NCBI RefSeq assembly: GCF_964355755.1
Contig: NC_092680.1
Location: 10,581,001 to 10,645,000 of the forward strand
Direction: 5' to 3'
DNA from: Antedon mediterranea
Taxonomy: Eukaryota > Echinodermata > Crinoidea > Comatulida > Antedonidae
Length of the DNA: 64,000 bases
Part shown: piece after piece, positions 60,607-64,000 of the stretch
Position numbering within the stretch: position 1 is the first letter of the stretch
Layout: each line of letters starts with the position of its first letter
Notes under the pieces: model-generated
What the model saw: the letters and a program-made list of their open reading frames with translations, nothing else
Told to the model about the DNA's origin: nothing
Database searches by the model: none
Made by a program: the position numbers and the translations under genes

Positions 60607-61028
60607 GTTACGGAATACGGATAAAGATCAATCCGTACCCCCATGCCGACTCGTTCCCATCCCATGGTAGAATACTACTTACATGTTAGTTTAGCCTAGC
60701 TGGGCTAACCTACCTCACCTCTCACATGCCCTCCTGAAAAAACGCGACCGAAATTACTGGAACCCTACCCTAGCCTACTAGACCTAGATAGTAGTGATCC
60801 GTAGTACCATGGAACTATAATAAATGGTAGACGTACTAGTACTGTGTAGTATATGTTAACATGTCTGGCTCTACGAGGCCTTTTTATGCTCATAGGATGG
60901 CTTTTTTGGGCGTCCCAATGTAGGCCTATGCCTATAGCTAGGACAGATTTCCCATTCCTGCAGGCCTGTAGCCTATGCTCTAGTAGGGCGGCCGGGTGTA
61001 CTCTGGTCGATTCACCCCTGGTTGACTC
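60607..61028. other. Interior of a small inverted-repeat structure, no gene seen
   Basis: Noncoding, with taggcctatgcc and gcctagc words. The open frame at 60853-61065 crosses into the repeat arm and shows no known motif. Confidence 0.4.
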
Positions 61029-61088
61029 GTACCCATGCCAACTCGTACTTAACTTCCTACCCTAAACTCGTATCCAACCAAATAATTG
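61029..61088 (-). repeat. Inverted repeat, right arm (ggtacgagtt family)
   Basis: The minus strand begins caattatttggttggatacg and ends gagttggcatgggtac, matching 60555-60606 with several substitutions and indels. Confidence 0.55.
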
Positions 61089-61423
61089 TTGATTTCCCGC
61101 TAGACAAGTAGGCTTAGCCTAGCTACAATATTCATTATGCCCTGCTAAAAAGGTAGATGAGCTACTAGACTAATTACGTAATTCGTATAATAATAACAAT
61201 AATTGACTAGAAAGCCTAAAAGCGGCGGAAAACACCTATCCTTTCTTGCATGGCAGTACGAAAACCTGCCTATGGTTGTACATCATTGTAAATTGTCAAC
61301 ACACACAGTGCTACAGACAGTGTACCGTGTGTTAAAAGTACAGCATTTATAGCAGACAGCAACGTGTATAACTTGCTATAGTTTTACAGATAGCACCTGT
61401 GGACAGTAGCAGAATCGGGTGGT
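61089..61423. other. Unique AT-rich DNA, no gene seen
   Basis: Noncoding sequence between the inverted-repeat structure and the second satellite. No open frame, repeat or RNA gene was recognised. Confidence 0.5.
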
Positions 61424-62625
61424 ATTTCGATAAAACTTTTCACACAAAAACATCAAAGTGCACAAAATAGCTTAATATGGTATTTTAAAACGTTTTAGAC
61501 CATTTTGAGCATTTCGACAAAACTTTTTCACACAAAACATCAAAGTGTACAGAATAGCTTCATATCGCATTTGGAGACGTTTAGACCATTTTGTGATTTT
61601 CGAAAAAAACTTGTTAACATAAAAACACCAAAGTGCTAATAATAGCTTCAAATCGCATTTGTAGACGTTTTAGACCATTTTGTGATTTTCGAATAAACTT
61701 TTCACACAAAAACATCAAAGATCACAAAAAAGCTTAAAAAAAGTTTTAGACCATTTTGTGATTTTCTATTAATCTTGTTAACATAAAAACACCAAAGTGC
61801 TCAGAATAACTTCAGATCGCACTTGGAGACGTTTTAGACCATTTTGTAATTTTCGAAAAAACTTGTTAACATAAAAACACAAAAGTGCTTAGAATAGCTT
61901 CAAATCGCATTTGGAGACGTTTTAGACCATTTTGTGCATTTCGATGAAACTTGGTTACACAAAAACATCAAAGAGCTTAAAATCACAATAGAAACCGTTT
62001 TAGACCATTTTGATCATTTCGATTAAACTTTTCACAAAAAAACATCAAAGTGCACAAATATGGTATCTAAAAACGTTTTAGACCATTTTGAGCTTTTCGA
62101 CAAAACTTAACATCAAAGTGTACAGAATAGCTTCAAATCACATTTGGAGACGTTTTGGACCATTTTGTGCATTTCGATGAAACTTGGTTACACAAAAACA
62201 TCAAAGAGCTTAAAATCACAATAGAAACCGTTTTAGACCATTTTTAGCATTTCGATAAAACTTAAAAACATTAAAGTGCACAAATATGGTATCTAAAAAC
62301 GTTTAAGACCATTTTGAGCATTTCGACAAAACTTAACATTAAAGTGTACAGAATAGCTTCAAATCCCATTTGGAGACGTTTTAGACCATTTTGTGCATTT
62401 CGATGAAACTTGGTTACACAAAAACATCAAAGTGCTTAAAATCACATTATAAACCGTTTTAAACCATTTTTGAGCATTTCAATAAATCTTTTCACACAAA
62501 AACATCAAAGAGCACAAAATAGCTTAATATTGTATTTAAAAACGTTTTAGACCATTTTGAGCATTTCGACAAAATTTTTTTAAATAAAACAACAAAGTGT
62601 ACAGAATAGCTTCAAATCGCATTTG
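61424..62625 (+). repeat. Second satellite: 71-89-bp monomers
   Basis: About 14 diverged monomers built around acgttttagaccattttg, (t/a)g(c/a)atttcgata or tgattttcgaa, aaactt(gtt)acacaaaaac, and atcaaagtgc(a/t)(c/t)agaatagc. The start of gaccatttt recurs at 61498, 61584, 61673, 61749, 61837, 61925, 62003, 62081, 62158, 62236, 62307, 62384, 62462 and 62550. Spacings are 71-89 bp, with two modes near 78 and 88. Some monomers form alternating subtypes (cacaatagaaaccg against catttggagacg). It is unrelated to the 19-bp satellite. Confidence 0.93.
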
Positions 62626-63527
62626 TTATGGAACGCCATCGCTGCCTCCGGAAGCAAACTTTAATTCTATTCGGCTCTTTTACCATTACATTCGGCTCTT
62701 TTAGCATTCGGCGCATTTCTATTCGGCCCATTTACCATTACGTTCGGCTTTTTCAGCATTCGGCGCATTTCTATTTGGCCCATTTACCATTACATTCGGC
62801 TCTTTCAGCATTCGGCTCTTTTTTATTCGGCCCATTTACCATTACGTTCGGCTTTATCAGCATTCGGCTCTTTTTTATTCGGCCAATTTACCATTACTTT
62901 CGGCTCTTTTTGATTTTGCCCTCTCTGCATTACGTTGGGCTCTTTTTAAATCGGCATTTTTTACATGGCGCAATTAAAATCTAACCTTTGACATGGGGTC
63001 AAATTGAAGGAAATCAACGACTGGAAATGAGTCTTATGAAAAGTTTACAAACATTTGATCATCATGGTGCCAACCATGAGTAGCCAACCGATTAAAGATG
63101 TGTTGAATAACCTAAATTAATTCATCTTTTAACAAATTTTGAGAGAGAAAGGGTAAATTATTATTATTAAATGTAAGGCTGACACTAGCCTAGGCCTTGC
63201 TAGCCTAGGCCATAAATCAAACCTTTTCTCTCTCAAAATGGTCAATAAGGTGGGACAATTGCAAGTTCTCTAACACATTAATCATGTCAATAAAATGATT
63301 AGTCATATTGAAATAGCCTTCAAATTCATTTAATTCAACCAACCAAACACTCTACATGCTGCATCTATATGTTTTGTAAACTTTTCATAGACTCATTTCC
63401 AGCCGTTGATTTTCTTCCATTTGACCCCATGTAAAAGGTTAGAATTTAATTGCGCCGTATAAAAAAGGGCCAAATCAAAAAGAGCCGAACGTAATGCAGA
63501 AAGAGCCGAATAAAAAAGGGCCGAATT
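62626..63527. mobile_element. Foldback element inserted in the second satellite
   Basis: About 900 bp interrupting a satellite monomer; satellite stops at cgcatttg and resumes at aaaacttttcacac. The arms are inverted: the left arm near 62905-63054 and right arm 63369-63527 share gattt(t/g)gccc, ggcgcaattaaa, acatggggtcaaat, tggaaatgagtct and atgaaaagtttacaaa. A nested pair (attttgagagagaaaggg near 63137, reversed near 63222-63240) lies inside. No transposase frame is seen, so it is non-autonomous. About 30 bp of the satellite monomer appears lost at the insertion site. No clear target duplication is seen, so insertion by another route is possible. Confidence 0.75.
62664..62925 (+). repeat. 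52-bp minisatellite in the foldback left arm
   Basis: About five units built from attcggctctttyagcattc, ggc(g/t)c(a/t)tttt(c/t)t, attcggcccatttaccatta. The word accatta recurs at 62682, 62733, 62786, 62838 and 62890, steps of 51-53 bp. The right arm has only one or two related ggctcttt words, so the left arm has expanded. A 118-codon open frame over it (62628-62984) is a by-product of the repeat. Confidence 0.85.
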
Positions 63528-64000
63528 AAAACTTTTCACACAAGTGCTAAGAATGGCTTCAAATCGCATTTGGAGACGTTTTAGACCATTTTGTGATTTT
63601 CGAAAAAACTTGTTAACATAAAAACACCAAAGTGCTAAGAATAGCTTCAAATCGCATTTGGAGACGTTTTAGAACATTTTGTGCATTTCGATAATACTTT
63701 CTCACACAAAACATCAAAGTGTACAGAATAGCTTCAAATTGTATTTGGAGACGTTTTAGATCATTTTGTGATTTCCGAAAAAACTTGTTAACATAAAAGT
63801 ACCAAAGTGCTAAGAATAGCTTCAAATCGCATTTGGAGACGTTTTTGACCATTTTATGATTTTCGAAAAAACTTGGTAACACAAAAACATCAAAGTGTAC
63901 AGAATAGCTTCAAATCGCATTTGGAGACGTTTTAGACCATTTTGTGCATTTAGAAAAAACTTGTTAACATAAAAACACCAAAGTGTTAACACTTTGACTG
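63528..64000 (+). repeat. Second satellite, continuation to window end
   Basis: The same 71-89-bp monomers resume after the foldback element and run off the window edge. These copies are mostly of the catttggagacgttttagacc subtype and look closer to each other than those at 61424-62625. Minus-strand open frames at 63393-63882 come from the repeat. Confidence 0.92.

Noticed and set aside
62628-62984. 118-codon frame with repeated FGSF/IRPIYHY-like units
   Set aside because: It is the translation of the 52-bp minisatellite in the foldback arm and changes frame with unit length.
63393-63882. Minus-strand frames with repeated RLQ(M/I)RFEAIL units
   Set aside because: These are translations of the 71-89-bp satellite, with no conserved protein features.

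Overview
The window is animal (metazoan) DNA with no bacterial features: spliced genes with GT-AG introns, long satellite arrays, a Penelope-like retroelement and a cut-and-paste DNA transposon. Scattered words such as taggcctag and gcctaggc in the non-repetitive parts resemble marine invertebrate deuterostome genomes (echinoderm or hemichordate). That is an impression from base usage, not a proof of species.

Layout. (1) 1-39337: a very long satellite of a 19-bp monomer, consensus CTGATCTATCTCTCTCTCG, organised into multi-kilobase higher-order and tandem segmental duplications. (2) 39338-42953: a Penelope-like element (PLE) inserted in that satellite. It has a 665-bp inverted fragment, a pseudo-LTR, an intact 842-aa reverse transcriptase/GIY-YIG ORF and a second pseudo-LTR. 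A hammerhead-ribozyme-like motif occurs in each of the three copies of the terminal region. (3) 42954-42977: 24 bp of satellite. (4) 42978-50349: a complete 7.37-kb DNA transposon with CAC(A/G)GCTGTTTCAA terminal inverted repeats. It carries an 11-coding-exon gene that I could splice by eye into an uninterrupted 897-aa transposase. The protein has a RAG1-like N-terminus (three zinc-binding cysteine clusters, a C3HC4 RING, a further C2HC finger) followed by a DDE core resembling RAG1/Chapaev. (5) 50350-57797: the continuation of the same 19-bp satellite. (6) 57798-61423: AT-rich sequence with two inverted-repeat structures and no recognised gene. (7) 61424-64000: a second, unrelated satellite of about 71-89 bp, interrupted at 62626-63527 by a foldback element whose left arm holds a 52-bp minisatellite.

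How the parts relate. The two 19-bp arrays were one array before insertion. Removing the transposon together with a 4-bp TCTC target duplication restores exactly one canonical 19-bp monomer. The 4-bp duplication and CAC termini favour the Chapaev (CMC) superfamily over RAG/Transib, which make 5-bp duplications. The most notable object is therefore an apparently intact transposon that joins a vertebrate-RAG1-type N-terminal region to a Chapaev-like catalytic core. I found no RAG2-like gene with it.

Limits: superfamily assignments rest on motif recognition without a database search. Satellite sub-block boundaries are approximate and are based on rare variant words located by eye.
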